The position numbers were made by a program, and so were the translations under genes. A stretch of 7,526 nt of DNA from DUZB01 sp964407525 (GTDB lineage Bacteria; Desulfobacterota; DSM-4660; Desulfatiglandales; Desulfatiglandaceae): contig CAYOWC010000245.1 in the NCBI GenBank assembly GCA_964407525.1, positions 1 through 7,526 on the forward strand, given 5' to 3'. Position 1 is the stretch's first letter. Each line of letters opens with the position of its first letter. The notes beneath the pieces are model-generated. The model saw only the letters and a list, made by a program, of their open reading frames with translations, was not told the DNA's origin and did not search any database. Below are positions 6,089-7,526 of the stretch, in pieces.

Positions 6089-7369
6089 TTATTTCTGAAA
6101 TGTTTCCTTCATGAAGAATGTGCTGATAACACAGACAATTGATGACCCAAGCAGGACCATCAAAATAGTAGAATAGGCCTCCAGCGAATAGGCTCCTCCC
6201 GATGTCTTGGGGTAAGCGTCCAGGATTTTTCCAAGAACAGGCATGAATACCGCCCCCCCTAAAAAGGGGAAAAGATTGACAAGTCCCACCGATGTGCCTG
6301 CGATTTCGACCGGAAACAGCTCCTTGGTTGTCGTGAATCCGATAACCACCACGGCAGAAGCGAATAAGGCAAACAACAGAAAAACCACAAACATGGTAAG
6401 GCGCCCGAGGCCCGAAGGGAAGAAACAGAGGAACAGAAGCTCTAAAGCCAGGGCCAGACTACAGCAAACCATGACCTTCTTTCTGCTTTTGAGAACCTTG
6501 TCGGATAAGAATCCCAGAAGAGGGCTCCCCCCGATCATTCCCCAGGCGATCATACTCAAGATGGCTCCCGCCTCGGCCCTCGTCATTCCATAAACATGCA
6601 TGAGATAGGGACCGCTCCACAAAGCGCCGAACCCGAAGAAAATACCACAATCAAAAAAATACCAGACGGCAACCGGCCAGAAGTATTTTTCAGAGACTAC
6701 CCGTCGAAATCCATCCCATAAGGATATTTTAGCCACGGATGGGGAACTCTTTCCCTGCTCGTTCGCCTGCTCGGAAAGCGAGGGCCATCCTTTATCTTCG
6801 GGTTTATCCCTCACAACAATCCAGACCAGGATCAACAGGACAAAGGTAGCAACGCCAATCAGTTCAAAAGAAATCCGCCATCCAAAAAGGCCGGTCATCA
6901 GGGCCAGTGCCCATGTAGCGCCCAAAGCCCCTGCCCCACCAATCGCGTTAAGCAATCCCGCCATCATTGCGAATTCGTTTGCACGAAACCACCTGGATAT
7001 AATTTTCATGGTGGGAATGAATACCATGGAAACCCCAAGGCCCACCATGACCCTGCCCACAAAGGCCATGCCAATCCCCGAGGCCATACCGAACAGGATG
7101 CTCCCCACAGAGGCAATTAATAACGAAAAGGTAACCGTTTTCCGAGGCCCCAGGGAATCCGAAAGAAGTCCGGCAGGAATCTGCATGGCCGCATAACAGT
7201 AGAAGTAAATGGACCCCAGAAGTCCCATGACGCTTGCAGTCGTCTGAAAATCCTTCACAAGCTCATCCGCAACAATCGACAAAGACAACCGGTGAAAATA
7301 TACGAAAAAATAACCCAGCCCCAGGATCACAAAAATAGCCCATCGAAAGGTGTTCATCTTTTTGTTCAT
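6089..7369 (-). CDS. MFS transporter, sugar-phosphate-permease-like
   Basis: A 426-residue inner-membrane carrier of the major facilitator superfamily with about 12 predicted helices in two six-helix halves. The first helix is AIFVILGLGYFFVYFHR, with R27 at its end. MFS motif A lies in the loop between helices 2 and 3 (GLLSDSLGPRKT, 68-78), with a weaker copy in the second half (GFLSDKVLKSRKK). A charged cytoplasmic loop of about 30 residues (188-220) joins the halves. Overall style (Y-FHR-S-SI-AD, MQIPAGLLSD, ELFPVEIAGTSVGL) resembles the UhpC/GlpT-like group that takes up organic anions or sugar phosphates. The substrate cannot be read from sequence, and no catabolic gene adjoins to suggest one. 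The frame extends to a GTG at 7381, but a ribosome-binding site decides for the ATG at 7369. The 3' end converges on the ketosynthase gene. Confidence 0.92.
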   Translation of the reverse strand: MNKKMNTFRWAIFVILGLGYFFVYFHRLSLSIVADELVKDFQTTASVMGLLGSIYFYCYAAMQIPAGLLSDSLGPRKTVTFSLLIASVGSILFGMASGIGMAFVGRVMVGLGVSMVFIPTMKIISRWFRANEFAMMAGLLNAIGGAGALGATWALALMTGLFGWRISFELIGVATFVLLILVWIVVRDKPEDKGWPSLSEQANEQGKSSPSVAKISLWDGFRRVVSEKYFWPVAVWYFFDCGIFFGFGALWSGPYLMHVYGMTRAEAGAILSMIAWGMIGGSPLLGFLSDKVLKSRKKVMVCCSLALALELLFLCFFPSGLGRLTMFVVFLLFALFASAVVVIGFTTTKELFPVEIAGTSVGLVNLFPFLGGAVFMPVLGKILDAYPKTSGGAYSLEAYSTILMVLLGSSIVCVISTFFMKETFQK

Positions 7370-7377
7370 CTGCTCTA

Positions 7378-7383
7378 CCACCT
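7378..7383 (-). promoter_or_regulatory. Ribosome-binding site that sets the MFS start
   Basis: AGGTGG on the minus strand lies 8 bases before the ATG at 7369, which is ideal spacing. The upstream in-frame GTG (7381-7379) falls inside this site and so is unlikely to be the start. This shortens the protein by four residues relative to the longest frame. Confidence 0.7.
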
Positions 7384-7408
7384 AAAAGCTGCAATTAGCA
7401 CTTAGCCG

Positions 7409-7526
7409 TTACATAGCTCTATACAATAAGTCGTTTACGGAGAAACAGCTCAGCATCAAAAAGTAAAAGTTGGGGCTTGGTTCTAACTTCGCCCACTTGA
7501 TAAGATCATCCAAGAGTACGTTCGAC
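7409..7526 (-). CDS. Possible tail of another minus-strand gene (weak)
   Basis: One minus-strand frame is open from the right edge (first full codon at 7525) to a TAA at 7411-7409. It encodes about 38 residues, beginning SNVLLDDLIKWAKLEPS, with third-codon positions moderately GC-rich. If real, its stop lies 39 bases before the MFS start and the two would be cotranscribed. I recognise no family, and an open frame of this length is not rare by chance. Otherwise these bases are simply the upstream region of the MFS gene, where I see no good promoter. Confidence 0.2.
   Translation of the reverse strand, partial: SNVLLDDLIKWAKLEPSPNFYFLMLSCFSVNDLLYRAM

Noticed and set aside
106..7482. GGGCTTGGTT shared between 106-115 and 7473-7482 as possible direct repeats of an inserted element
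   Set aside because: Many 10-mers are expected to recur by chance in 7.5 kb, and neither copy sits in an attachment-site context.

Overview
The window is about 7.5 kb of moderate-GC bacterial chromosome with four complete protein genes, all intact. The proteins suggest a Gram-negative bacterium of deltaproteobacterial (Desulfobacterota) type: a soluble two-receiver PAS hybrid histidine kinase with the H-box GGIAHDYNNLL, a MurJ-type flippase, a free-standing FabF-type ketosynthase and a sugar-phosphate-permease-like MFS carrier. That placement is inferred from general protein character only. There is no rRNA, tRNA, CRISPR array, transposase or phage gene.

Layout. Positions 1-285 hold no complete gene. 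A structured stretch (about 42-104) is followed by the last ~50 codons of a histidine kinase whose frame is broken by a stop at 122-124. That tail overlaps the next gene by 4 bases (ATGA). Positions 286-2664 (+) encode a 792-residue REC-PAS-PAS-HisKA-HATPase-REC hybrid kinase. A 60-bp convergent gap follows, then murJ on the minus strand (stop at 2725, start at 4299 or nearby). The divergent interval to 4613 carries a good sigma70-type promoter for each side. Positions 4614-5915 (+) encode a FabF-like 3-oxoacyl-ACP synthase. A convergent gap (5916-6088) contains a hairpin built from heptamer repeats and a second, smaller hairpin. Positions 6089-7369 (-) encode a 12-helix MFS transporter. The last ~150 bases are its upstream region, possibly with the tail of another minus-strand gene.

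How the genes relate. They alternate in strand (+ - + -), so apart from the kinase tail and the hybrid kinase there is no operon and no shared pathway. The functions are signalling, cell-envelope lipid-carrier export, fatty-acyl chain elongation and solute uptake. I found no new defence or mobile system. The points worth a second look are the eroded kinase tail translationally coupled to an intact hybrid kinase, the structured DNA upstream of it, the promoter of murJ that predicts an almost leaderless mRNA and excludes the longest start, loss of usually conserved charged residues in MurJ, an insertion and unusual C-terminal motif in the ketosynthase, and the heptamer-repeat hairpin.
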